In this document: positions 48,110 to 56,234 of the stretch, piece after piece
How positions within the stretch are numbered: position 1 is the first letter of the stretch
How the letters are laid out: each line of letters opens with the position of its first letter
Assembly (NCBI RefSeq): GCF_011578045.1
Contig: NZ_CP049801.1
Location: 2,108,001 to 2,172,000, forward strand
Origin: Acinetobacter shaoyimingii
Lineage (GTDB): Bacteria; Pseudomonadota; Gammaproteobacteria; Pseudomonadales; Moraxellaceae
Length of the DNA stretch: 64,000 nt
Direction of reading: 5' to 3'
Position numbers and translations under genes: made by a program
The notes under the pieces: generated by a model
Database searches by the model: none
What the model was told of the DNA's origin: nothing
What the model saw: the letters and a program-made list of their open reading frames with translations, nothing else

Positions 48110-48123
48110 AATTAAATAGCTAA

Positions 48124-48152
48124 AAAAGCCTCGATTCAGATCGAGGCTTTTT
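48124..48152 (+). terminator. Intrinsic terminator after mro
   Basis: AAAGCCTCGA and TCGAGGCTTT form a 10-bp stem with a TTCAGA loop and a T run. It lies between convergent mro and gltS and could serve both. Confidence 0.88.
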
Positions 48153-48189
48153 ATTTTTAGCGGTACAATGAATCTATCGATAAATACAA

Positions 48190-49404
48190 CTAGAAAAATT
48201 TAATAATGGTTTGAATCACCACGGCGTTAATGATATCAATAAAGAACGCGCCACATAGCGGAATAATCAAGAACGCTTTATGCGAAGGCCCATAGGTATT
48301 GGTTACTGCTTGAATATTGGCAATCGCTGTAGGTGTTGCCCCCATACCAAAGCCACAATGACCTGCCGACAGAACCGCTGCATCGTAATCACTTCCCATC
48401 ACTTTAAAAGTCACGAAAATTGTAAATAACGCTAGAGTTGCTGTTTGCAACAACAAGATAATGACCAATGGACCTGCTAAATCTGCCAATAGCCATAATT
48501 GCAAAGACAAGAGCGCCATGGATAAATACAGAGATAAAGATGCATTGCCAAACACATCGATGGCACGGTCGAATATATTCACTTTCAATCCATGCTCTAA
48601 AGTGTTACGGACCAATACACCACATGCCAAAGCCCAAACAAAGGTTGGCAGTTCAAACCATTGGCCTTTGCTAAATTCAGTCATGCCGTTGGCAACAAAA
48701 ATGCACAATGCAAACATCCCTAAGGTCGACACTGCATTATTTGAAGTGATTAAACGGGTTTTTCTTGGATACTCAAATGCCGCTGAATTTTGATGTGCAG
48801 GTTGATCATCATCCTCATCGTTGACTTGATCAGCTAAATGATGGCGTTTAATTAAAAATTTCGCCACTGGACCACCAATCACTCCCCCAATAATTAAGCC
48901 AAAGGTTGCACTGGCCATACCCAACACAATAGCACCTTGAATCCCATGCTGAGTTTCTAAAATTTGCCCCCAAGCACCTGCTGTACCATGACCGCCAGTC
49001 AGTGTAATTGAACCCACAATAAGACCAATCAAAGGATCCAAACCAAGCATAGTCGCTAAACTCATCCCCACTACATTTTGCACAAGTACAAATGTTGCAA
49101 CGCAGACTAAAAACAGTAATAAGCTTTTACCGCCTTCTTTGAGTTTAGAAAAACTGGCACTTAAACCAATAGAGGTAAAAAACATGAGCATCAGGACATT
49201 TTGGATTTGCGCATTGAAATTTGCACTTATTCCAAAAAATGAATATAAGGCATAGGCACATAGCGCTGCAATCAGACCACCCACCACAGGTTCTGGAATA
49301 TTATAGTTTTTAAAAAATGAGATTTTTTGAACCAGATAACGACCCAAAAATAGAAAAACAACGGCTATGACCAATGTACCAAAAGCATCAATTTCTATAT
49401 TCAT
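48190..49404 (-). CDS. gltS: Sodium/glutamate symporter
   Basis: A 404-residue, highly hydrophobic carrier of the GltS family (E. coli 401). It has the pore-loop-like GGHGTAGAWG near residue 138 and GHCGFGMGATPTAIANIQAV near residue 350, both hallmarks of the ESS/GltS family. It imports glutamate with Na+. The gene is alone, convergent with mro and divergent from mqo. Confidence 0.93.
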   Translation of the reverse strand: MNIEIDAFGTLVIAVVFLFLGRYLVQKISFFKNYNIPEPVVGGLIAALCAYALYSFFGISANFNAQIQNVLMLMFFTSIGLSASFSKLKEGGKSLLLFLVCVATFVLVQNVVGMSLATMLGLDPLIGLIVGSITLTGGHGTAGAWGQILETQHGIQGAIVLGMASATFGLIIGGVIGGPVAKFLIKRHHLADQVNDEDDDQPAHQNSAAFEYPRKTRLITSNNAVSTLGMFALCIFVANGMTEFSKGQWFELPTFVWALACGVLVRNTLEHGLKVNIFDRAIDVFGNASLSLYLSMALLSLQLWLLADLAGPLVIILLLQTATLALFTIFVTFKVMGSDYDAAVLSAGHCGFGMGATPTAIANIQAVTNTYGPSHKAFLIIPLCGAFFIDIINAVVIQTIIKFF

Positions 49405-49731
49405 TCAATATTCCTGTTATTGTCCATTTTTGTTGTTGTGAATTAAACATGAGAGCAAGCACTTGTTACAGCACTATAAATGTAAAAATTTACATGTGAT
49501 GTCTAAGGTTTAAACTCAGCATGCATACTCAAATATTTTAACGCTGAATCGTATAACCACAATATATAACTACTGCACAATAAACTACAAAATAAGTTGA
49601 GCTACATGTGAAAAGCCAATTCAGAATATATAGATCAATCAACCTCCTTTAAATAAGACATATTTAAATCGATCTTGATCATGTTAAAAGTTTTATATAT
49701 TTGACAAAATTTATAAAAATTGTGAATTTTC

Positions 49732-49761
49732 TTGAGTTTAATGATCTATTTATGTTCTAAT
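49732..49761 (+). promoter_or_regulatory. Possible sigma-70 promoter for a small RNA
   Basis: TTGAGT at 49732-49737 and TCTAAT at 49756-49761 are separated by 18 bp, close to the -35/-10 consensus. Position just upstream of a terminator without a gene supports an RNA start around 49768. Confidence 0.4.
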
Positions 49762-49767
49762 AGATGC

Positions 49768-49828
49768 AGTTTGAGATGAGCCTCTTACAGTATTATGGCT
49801 TGACCCTAATACGACTAGCCCCTAACCA
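49768..49828 (+). ncRNA. Candidate small RNA ending in a rho-independent terminator
   Basis: About 60 nt between the promoter-like pair and AGCCCC-TAACCAT-GGGGCT followed by TTTTT (stem near 49797-49820). A second weak pairing GAGCC/GGCTT is possible inside it. No open reading frame or family match is recognised. It may instead be an attenuated leader of mqo. Confidence 0.4.
49797..49825 (+). terminator. Strong terminator hairpin with no upstream protein gene
   Basis: AGCCCC and GGGGCT pair around a seven-base loop and are followed by five T. Nothing coding lies upstream on this strand, because gltS runs the other way. Confidence 0.75.
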
Positions 49829-50015
49829 TGGGGCTTTTTATTATTTAAATAAAAATTTCGGTTCAAATTTGAGCCAATAAGTACATGTTGAATCATTAAT
49901 TTCTCTCCTAAATTGTTTAATTTTTATCTGAAAAAAGTCGAATGATTAAAATTTTTGTTTAAGCTCTGATACAATTGATTAAAAATTATACAATTTAAAT
50001 GAATAAGGCATATTT

Positions 50016-51656
50016 ATGAAAAAATTTTTAAAATATTTACTCATCATACTGGTCATCCTATTTATTATTGGATTGATCTTCTTATTTAGACCAATTGCCT
50101 CGAAACCAGTTAAAACAAATCAAAATGAACCTATTGCAGATGTTGTATTGATCGGTGGTGGAATCATGAGTGCGACTTTAGGTGCTTATCTCAATGAGTT
50201 AGAACCAAACTGGGACATCCGCATGTATGAACGCCTAGACCAAGTCGGTCAAGAAAGTTCAGCAGGTTTCAACAATGCGGGAACAGGCCATTCTGGCTTT
50301 ATGGAAATGAACTACACCTCTGAAAAAGACGGTAAAATGGATATCACCAAAGCGGTTGATACAGCTTCTCAATTTGAAGTGAGTAAACAGTTTTGGGCAC
50401 ATGCGGTGAAAAATGGAGTTTTAGATGAACCTAAAACATTTATCAATCCCGTTCCTCATATTGCCTTTGTCTGGGGCGATGGTGTTGATTTCTTGAAAAA
50501 ACGTTATGCAGCCATGATCCAAAATCCGTTGTTTGAAGGAATGGTCTATAGCGATAACCCAGAAGAAATTAAACAATGGGCACCTTTAGTGATGCAAGGT
50601 CGTGATGCTTCACAAAAGATTGCTGCAACACGTATGGATGTCGGTTCTGATGTCAACTATGGTGCGATTACCACACAGTTGGTTGGTCACTTAAACAAAC
50701 AACCGAAATTTAAACTTGAAACTCAAACTGAAGTCACGGGTATTAGCCCAAATGCCGACAAGACGTGGACTGTTTCCTTTAAAAATTTAAAAACCAACGC
50801 AACCAGCCATATCAAGACACGTTTTGTGTTTATTGGTGCAGGTGGTGCAGCAGTGAAACTATTGCAAATGACAGGTCTTGAAGAGTCTAAGCAATATGCT
50901 GGCTTCCCCATTGGTGGCGTATTCCTAATGACTGATAATCCAGAAGTGACATCAAAACATACCGCTAAAGTGTATGGCCGTCCTGAATTGGGTGCTCCTC
51001 CTATGTCTGTTCCACATATTGATACGCGTTATGTGGATGGGAAAAAATATGTCTTATTTGGACCATTTGCAACTTATTCAAACAAGTTCTTAAAAAATGG
51101 ATCTCAGTTTGACTTGATGGATGCGACCAATAAAAACAACGTCATTCCTATGGCAACGATTGGTTTAGAAAATCTAGATTTGGTGAAATACTTGATGAGC
51201 CAAGTGGCGATGTCTAAACAAGATCAATTCAATGAATTAAAGAAATATTATCCTGATGCGAAAATCGAAGACTTTACAGCACGTCAAGGTGGTCAACGTG
51301 TTCAGATTATTAAGAAAGTTCCAGGTAAAGAAGCCACTTTACAGTTTGGTACTGAAATCTTTGCCTCTAAAGATGGTTCTGTAACCGCATTATTGGGTGC
51401 ATCCCCTGGTGCTTCGACTTCTCCATATATCATGCTGAGCTTGATGGAAAAAGCCTTCCCAGAGAAAGTAAAAGGTGAATGGAATCCGAAGTTAAAAGCT
51501 ATTGTAAAATCGTATGGTCAAGATTTAAGTAGCAACCCAGCTTTACTGGATCAGATTCGTACTGAAACCAGTTCTACTTTAGGTTTGAACTACACACCTC
51601 GTCGTCAAGCTGCAAATGATGCGACTGCGACTACTCCTGTAGCTAAAGCCAACTAA
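50016..51656 (+). CDS. mqo: Malate:quinone oxidoreductase
   Basis: Mqo oxidises malate to oxaloacetate and passes electrons to quinone at the inner membrane. The 546-residue protein begins with a hydrophobic helix (residues 5-25) that anchors it, then the FAD Rossmann loop [16 protein letters not shown] near 44-59, [24 protein letters not shown] and a C-terminal [16 protein letters not shown]. The length fits the Mqo of gammaproteobacteria. It complements acnB nearby in the TCA cycle. Confidence 0.95.
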   Translation: MKKFLKYLLIILVILFIIGLIFLFRPIASKPVKTNQNEPIADVVLIGGGIMSATLGAYLNELEPNWDIRMYERLDQVGQESSAGFNNAGTGHSGFMEMNYTSEKDGKMDITKAVDTASQFEVSKQFWAHAVKNGVLDEPKTFINPVPHIAFVWGDGVDFLKKRYAAMIQNPLFEGMVYSDNPEEIKQWAPLVMQGRDASQKIAATRMDVGSDVNYGAITTQLVGHLNKQPKFKLETQTEVTGISPNADKTWTVSFKNLKTNATSHIKTRFVFIGAGGAAVKLLQMTGLEESKQYAGFPIGGVFLMTDNPEVTSKHTAKVYGRPELGAPPMSVPHIDTRYVDGKKYVLFGPFATYSNKFLKNGSQFDLMDATNKNNVIPMATIGLENLDLVKYLMSQVAMSKQDQFNELKKYYPDAKIEDFTARQGGQRVQIIKKVPGKEATLQFGTEIFASKDGSVTALLGASPGASTSPYIMLSLMEKAFPEKVKGEWNPKLKAIVKSYGQDLSSNPALLDQIRTETSSTLGLNYTPRRQAANDATATTPVAKAN

Positions 51657-51675
51657 TAAAATCCACGACATATAA

Positions 51676-51702
51676 AAAAAGCCACGTCATGTGGCTTTTT
51701 TT
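51676..51702 (+). terminator. Intrinsic terminator after mqo
   Basis: AAAAAGCCAC and GTGGCTTTTT form a 10-bp stem with a GTCAT loop, followed by T residues, 19 bp after the mqo stop. Confidence 0.88.
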
Positions 51703-51893
51703 ATAAATGTTTTTTGATAGTTAAACTCAGACCGATGCTTTATCAAATTAACATCAATAGTCGAATAACCATTTAAAATCTAAATTTTTAAACAAACATC
51801 GAAAAGATAGCTCTAAATTTACTTTATAAATTTTTTGAATTTCAAATAAAATTTAAATAATCAATCTTGACCGCATAAAATTCCAAGCAGAAT

Positions 51894-52109
51894 TTATTGA
51901 CGATTTTTCTTGTAATTTGGCTGTGCAGGAATTGGGCCTAAATGATGTTCAGAATAGTATCGCTGTTTTTCAAACTCTGACATATTGGCGGTATTTTCAC
52001 GAATGCTTTGGTTTTTTAAATAGGTATCCATATTTTCTTGTTCTGAAGGAAGACTGGAACAGCCGATCAGTGACAGTAGAAAACCTGAAGTGATGATGAT
52101 TTTCAACAT
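51894..52109 (-). CDS. Small putative lipoprotein
   Basis: A 71-residue protein with a lipoprotein signal: MLKIIITSGFLLSLIGC, with the lipobox LIGC at 14-17 and Ser-Ser after Cys. The mature part is hydrophilic, with an FEKQRYYSEHHLGPIP stretch. No family recognised. It is preceded by an AGGCG-type ribosome site and lies alone between mqo and the oxidase gene. Confidence 0.72.
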   Translation of the reverse strand: MLKIIITSGFLLSLIGCSSLPSEQENMDTYLKNQSIRENTANMSEFEKQRYYSEHHLGPIPAQPNYKKNRQ

Positions 52110-52437
52110 TTTTATTCGCCTTTTATAAGTTTTAAGTCGTATGCGGAAGTGTTGTATTTGGGAGAAAGCTTCTGTGTTGCAGATTTTAAACAGCTCGCGC
52201 TTATATGTTGAGTTTTACTTACACAAAATTACGTCATAGATTGATTCAAGATTCCATAGCCAGATCATGCCCTTATCCTATTGATCAATTTATAAATACG
52301 ACAAGCCATTAGATGATCTGATCATATTAAAGAAGTGATAGCGGTTAAAGCAATTAAAACTTTACACATAATGTATTTTATAAGAATATAACTCATTAAT
52401 ATTTAAATAATTTTTTTATATTTTTATAACAAAGAGT
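52110..52437 (+). other. Intergenic, 328 bp, upstream of the multicopper oxidase
   Basis: AT-rich non-coding sequence between the divergent small lipoprotein gene and the oxidase gene. No clear promoter, repeat or RNA was found. It ends in AACAAAGAG, a plausible ribosome site for the original ATG at 52438. Confidence 0.55.
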
Positions 52438-52468
52438 ATGAACATGGAAAAAGTTATACCGTTATGCA

Positions 52469-54520
52469 TTGTGTTTTTTCACTTCATCAGCTTATGCCGC
52501 TATTCAAAACCCACCTGTATTTAAGAATAGTAATGCACAGTCAAATGTTGTTTCGATTGATTTAAAGGTGACGGAAAAACAAGGGGAAATGTACAATCCA
52601 AGCAGCAATCTCACCGACAAAGTAATTCTTCGTCAATATATTGATCCTAACAATCCACTCAAGAATCAATTCGTTGCACCTACTATTCAGGTTAAGCAAG
52701 ATTCTGTTCTAAATGTAAACTTAATCAATCAATTGCCTTTGTATGAATATAAAAATGCTCAAGGCAAAATTGAAAAAACTCCAATTTGTAGAGATGCGCA
52801 TAATACCATTGGCTGTATTAATACCACCAACTTACATACACATGGATTACATGTAAATCCTGGCTACACCATTCCGCCAAATCCAAACAAACCCAATGAT
52901 CGTGGTCTTGCAGCAGATAATGTCTTTATAAAAATTAATCCTCAAGAACAACAGCAATATCAATTTCATATAAATAAAGATCACCCTGCTGGCACCTATT
53001 GGTATCATGCGCATTTACATGGTTCAACTGCCTTACAAGTCACCAGTGGCATGGCGGGTGCATTGATTGTTGAAGGAAATCGAACCCCTTTTTTTGATGG
53101 CAAGTCATTTAATCAAGTTGGTGATTTTGATGTGCTTTGGAAAGCAAAAGGATTAAAAGAAGCTTTATCGGACAATATGCATGTACTATCACCAGATGAA
53201 AATAATGATCTGGTGACGGTATTCCAACAGATTCAATATGTGTGCGGTAACCAAGAACCCTATAAAACCACATGTTTGAATAATCAAATTGGGCATCTGC
53301 AAGGTGATGTTAAATTTATAAACGATGATAATCTCACTGATACTCTACTCAGTCCTACAGGTTGGAAAAAGTCAGGACGCTATACCTCCATCAATGGTAA
53401 TGTCTTGGGTCAAATTTTTGTAAAACAGGGGGACTATTATCGCTGGCGTATGATTCATGGTGGCGTTCGTGACACTATCGGATTACGTATTTATAAGCTA
53501 GACAGCCCAATTCATCCTGATAAAAAACAAGAATTTATTACTGCATGTCAGAACGCTGCAAAAAATGGTAAACCGATGGAATATGCCATCGTTGCGCAAG
53601 ACGGATTAACCACCTATTCCATCCAAAAGACCAATGGCACATTATTGCAACCTGGCTATCGTTACGATGCAATTTTAAATTTCAATCAAGATGGTCAATA
53701 CTGTGTTATTGATAATGATCAATTTTCTAATGCATTTAAAGTCAATGCGAACATTAACAATGAAACACTCAATGCTGCAAATGATCCAGACAAAGTTCTG
53801 GCAATGATTCATGTAAATACTGCATATCAAAAACCAGTACCACTTCAAGAGTTTTTGAAAGATAAGGTAGATTTAATCAGACAAAGTAATGGTCAATCTT
53901 TAGATGAAAGAACTAAAGCCAAAATCAAAGCTGATTTAGATGAAGGTTTACTCACTGCTTTTGCACCACTACAATCTTTGCAAAACATTGAGGCGAATAA
54001 ACTTGGTCAACAGGAACTGAATTTTAATATTGGTGGTGCAGGTTTTGGCATTAGTAATCAAAAATATAATGCAGATACTGCTCTTCCCTACGGTCAAAAT
54101 GAAAATCGTTATTTAAGCTTAAATGGTATAGATGAGTGGACTTTAACTTCTACTCTGGCAGGACACCCTTTTCATATTCATGTGAATCCTTTCCAAATTC
54201 AATCTGTATATAAAAAGGGAGATGCAAAAATTGAGAAAAATGATATCACACGTCAGGTTGGTACTGACCCATTGTTCAATGGTTTAAATGGGGTTTGGAA
54301 AGATACCTTGTTTGTTCCTAAGGATTATGAAGTAATTGTTCGTACTCAATATGAAAATTTCACTGGCGACTTTGTTTTGCACTGTCATATTTTAGATCAT
54401 GAAGATCAAGGGATGATGCAGAACGTTCGTATTTGTGATCCTAACGATAAAGACTGTAAATCCAGACCATTTGGATCTGAGGTTCCAAAAGCTCTTCAAT
54501 CACATACGCATGCTCACTAA
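52469..54520 (+). CDS. Multicopper oxidase, probable frameshift in the signal peptide
   Basis: All four copper-ligand motifs are intact: HTHGLH at 123-128, WYHAHLHG at 178-185, HPFHIH at 566-571 and HCHILDHEDQGM at 638-649, covering type 1, 2 and 3 sites. The protein is large (683 residues from TTG at 52469) with a His-rich C-terminal end (HTHAH). The open frame has no ATG at the expected start: an ATG with a ribosome site at 52438 (or 52444) reads in another frame and stops after 29 codons. Losing one base between 52446 and 52479 joins it to a signal peptide ending SSAYA|A. The gene is therefore either frameshifted in the signal peptide, uses TTG, or contains a sequence error. Likely periplasmic laccase-like or cuproxidase activity. 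Confidence 0.85.
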   Translation: MCFFTSSAYAAIQNPPVFKNSNAQSNVVSIDLKVTEKQGEMYNPSSNLTDKVILRQYIDPNNPLKNQFVAPTIQVKQDSVLNVNLINQLPLYEYKNAQGKIEKTPICRDAHNTIGCINTTNLHTHGLHVNPGYTIPPNPNKPNDRGLAADNVFIKINPQEQQQYQFHINKDHPAGTYWYHAHLHGSTALQVTSGMAGALIVEGNRTPFFDGKSFNQVGDFDVLWKAKGLKEALSDNMHVLSPDENNDLVTVFQQIQYVCGNQEPYKTTCLNNQIGHLQGDVKFINDDNLTDTLLSPTGWKKSGRYTSINGNVLGQIFVKQGDYYRWRMIHGGVRDTIGLRIYKLDSPIHPDKKQEFITACQNAAKNGKPMEYAIVAQDGLTTYSIQKTNGTLLQPGYRYDAILNFNQDGQYCVIDNDQFSNAFKVNANINNETLNAANDPDKVLAMIHVNTAYQKPVPLQEFLKDKVDLIRQSNGQSLDERTKAKIKADLDEGLLTAFAPLQSLQNIEANKLGQQELNFNIGGAGFGISNQKYNADTALPYGQNENRYLSLNGIDEWTLTSTLAGHPFHIHVNPFQIQSVYKKGDAKIEKNDITRQVGTDPLFNGLNGVWKDTLFVPKDYEVIVRTQYENFTGDFVLHCHILDHEDQGMMQNVRICDPNDKDCKSRPFGSEVPKALQSHTHAH

Positions 54521-54552
54521 ATTCAGCCAGTTTTGAATTGGATTTATCAAAA

Positions 54553-54582
54553 ATAAAAAATACCCTTAATGGGTGTTTTTTA
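54553..54582. terminator. Terminator-like hairpin between the oxidase and the 70-residue gene
   Basis: A short stem (ACCC/GGGT extended by A-T pairs) with A and T tracts on both sides can work for the oxidase on the plus strand and for the three-gene module on the minus strand. Confidence 0.65.
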
Positions 54583-54610
54583 TGTCTACAGACCTATCAA
54601 ATTTTATTGC

Positions 54611-54823
54611 TTATTTTCCATAGACCCATTTTTTGGCTTGTTCATCCGTTATAGATTCACAGACGTAGTAATCATGATCCCATTCGTCTTGATGGTAAAT
54701 CTCCATTTTTCGATAGGTGACTTGTTTAGCATTTTCAGTGCAGACAAAGCTGTCACCTTGGTCTTTAACTTGAGTTCCGTTTAAGAAACCACCAATACAG
54801 AGGAATCGAGATTGTTTTGCCAT
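54611..54823 (-). CDS. Small hypothetical protein, phage-like
   Basis: A 70-residue soluble protein starting MAKQSRFLCIGGFLNGTQV. Small proteins with an IGGxxxG start and a run of strands are common in phages and prophages, but I have no family name and the link is only a resemblance. Its last part is charged (WDHDYYVCESITDEQAKKW). It lies 27 bp after the exonuclease stop, on the same strand, so it probably belongs to that operon. Confidence 0.6.
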   Translation of the reverse strand: MAKQSRFLCIGGFLNGTQVKDQGDSFVCTENAKQVTYRKMEIYHQDEWDHDYYVCESITDEQAKKWVYGK

Positions 54824-54850
54824 TTTACGTTAACTTTTTAAATTAAATTA

Positions 54851-55381
54851 TTATTTCAATAACATTAAATTTTTAAATACCTTATAGGTAATATCTGCAT
54901 CCTCAAGTGCACTATGATAATTACTACGCGGTATATTAAAATGTTTGCATGCATCATTTAATGATATTAAATCGTTTAATCCCCTCTGTTGACAATAGAA
55001 AAAGAACATTGTTTGTAGATCTAAATGCCTATAATTAACTCTGTCAAATTCAGCACCAAAGCCATTTTCAAAACACATCTTCTTAAAAAAACCGATATCA
55101 AATGTCATATTCCAAGCTATAAAACGAAAATTTGTTCCAAATTTTCGAAAAAAGTCTTCTAGAACTTGTTGTTGATCTGGTTTACCTTTTAAAAATATTT
55201 CTTTAAGCCCATGTGTTTTTTTAGCAGAATCACTGAATTTTAAATTTTCTGAAATTCGGATATATGAATGAAATTTATCAACAATTTGAAATTTTTGATC
55301 TACCAGTATTGCACCAATTTCAATCGGCTGATCAACGAACTGATTAATACCAGTGGTTTCTAAATCTAATACGCAATACAT
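54851..55381 (-). CDS. DEDDh 3'-5' exonuclease (DnaQ-like)
   Basis: A 176-residue single-domain exonuclease. Exo I has D6 and E8 (LDLETTG), Exo II is AWNMTFDIGF with D95, and Exo III is HSALED with H156 and D161, so the whole DEDDh set is present. That fits the epsilon/RNase T superfamily, but it is shorter than DnaQ and lacks its polymerase-binding tail. The start overlaps the stop of the upstream membrane protein by one base, so translation is coupled. DNA or RNA substrate unknown. Confidence 0.85.
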   Translation of the reverse strand: MYCVLDLETTGINQFVDQPIEIGAILVDQKFQIVDKFHSYIRISENLKFSDSAKKTHGLKEIFLKGKPDQQQVLEDFFRKFGTNFRFIAWNMTFDIGFFKKMCFENGFGAEFDRVNYRHLDLQTMFFFYCQQRGLNDLISLNDACKHFNIPRSNYHSALEDADITYKVFKNLMLLK

Positions 55382-56160
55382 TACACTTTCTCATCTGGAA
55401 ATATCTTTACCAACTCACCACTATTGATCATATGATCTTTTTCTCTAGTCATTCTTTCATAAAGGCAATTTGAATTCGTCGTTTTGCTAGCATGAATAGT
55501 AATTGGTTTAAAAGATTTTTCAGCAACAGCCTTATTTGGCACAAAATAAATATCATTATCTATCTTATAATAACTATATGTAAAGCAACCCCGTGTGTAT
55601 TTGTATATTTCTAAATCACAGCTTTTTTCATCACTGATTTCACCATGCCATTTTTTTAAGGTGTCGATTGTACTATTTATACTTTTATCAAATTTATCAC
55701 TTTCATATTTCCAATACGCTTCATACATAGGTAAAAATTTATTATTACTATCAGCAAGCATAACAATTAACTTACTATTTTTTTTATTCATTAACTTTTT
55801 TATTACAGAACTATTTGCATTTAAGAATGTACTTCCATACATAAAAAAAATTTCAACATTTTTTGCAGTTTCAATTTTTTTAGCTAAATTTATTTGAACT
55901 TCTGAAAAATCATCAAAATAATCTCGAATCCCAGATTTACTATAATGCTGGGTATGATCAAATATTACTTTATTCCATAAAAATGACACCATTACACTAG
56001 CACTTAACGCTATTAGGGTATTTGAAACTGCACCGTACCAAACTTCTGGTAAACTTTGTTTAAAAAAATTTAATAACAAGGCAATAATTATTGCAGCAAA
56101 ACAGCAGATTAAGAGACCATATCTAAGTTTGATCTCTGAAAACCATATGATTAATTTCAC
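55381..56160 (-). CDS. Two-helix membrane protein with possible phospholipase D-like domain
   Basis: A 259-residue protein with two N-terminal membrane helices (about 16-33 and 41-62), then a soluble domain. VEIFFMYGSTFLNANSSVIKK (103-122) followed by KLIVMLADSNNKF (130-142) is the pattern of a PLD-like sensor domain (strand, helix, strand ending in a D-x-N/S loop). No HKD catalytic motif is visible, so it may be inactive or not a PLD fold at all. It starts at GTG (56160) with GGAT upstream. It is the first gene of a three-gene minus-strand module closed in by terminators. Confidence 0.6.
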   Translation of the reverse strand: MKLIIWFSEIKLRYGLLICCFAAIIIALLLNFFKQSLPEVWYGAVSNTLIALSASVMVSFLWNKVIFDHTQHYSKSGIRDYFDDFSEVQINLAKKIETAKNVEIFFMYGSTFLNANSSVIKKLMNKKNSKLIVMLADSNNKFLPMYEAYWKYESDKFDKSINSTIDTLKKWHGEISDEKSCDLEIYKYTRGCFTYSYYKIDNDIYFVPNKAVAEKSFKPITIHASKTTNSNCLYERMTREKDHMINSGELVKIFPDEKV

Positions 56161-56171
56161 TATTATTATCC

Positions 56172-56202
56172 AAAAAATAAGGGCTGATTTCTCAGCCCTT
56201 AT
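56172..56202 (-). terminator. Intrinsic terminator after acnB
   Basis: ATAAGGGCTGA and TCAGCCCTTAT form an 11-bp stem, followed on the minus strand by a T run. It stops acnB transcription just before the exonuclease module. Confidence 0.9.
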
Positions 56203-56234
56203 ATTTAACTCAAATTACTTAACTTTTCAATCAA

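Larger units (their letters stand above)
49405..50015 (+). other. Intergenic, 611 bp, between gltS and mqo
   Basis: AT-rich with no protein gene seen. It contains a TTGAGT-n18-TCTAAT promoter-like pair at 49732-49761 and a strong terminator-like hairpin at 49797-49820, marking a possible small RNA. The start of mqo is about 200 bp further on. Confidence 0.6.

Noticed and set aside
48461..48793. 110-codon frame antisense to gltS
   Set aside because: Lies opposite hydrophobic transporter codons, no ribosome site or recognisable domain.
49789..49798. TAATACGACT, identical to the first ten bases of the T7 promoter
   Set aside because: The rest of the promoter does not match, and a chance 10-base match is more likely. 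No phage genes are nearby.
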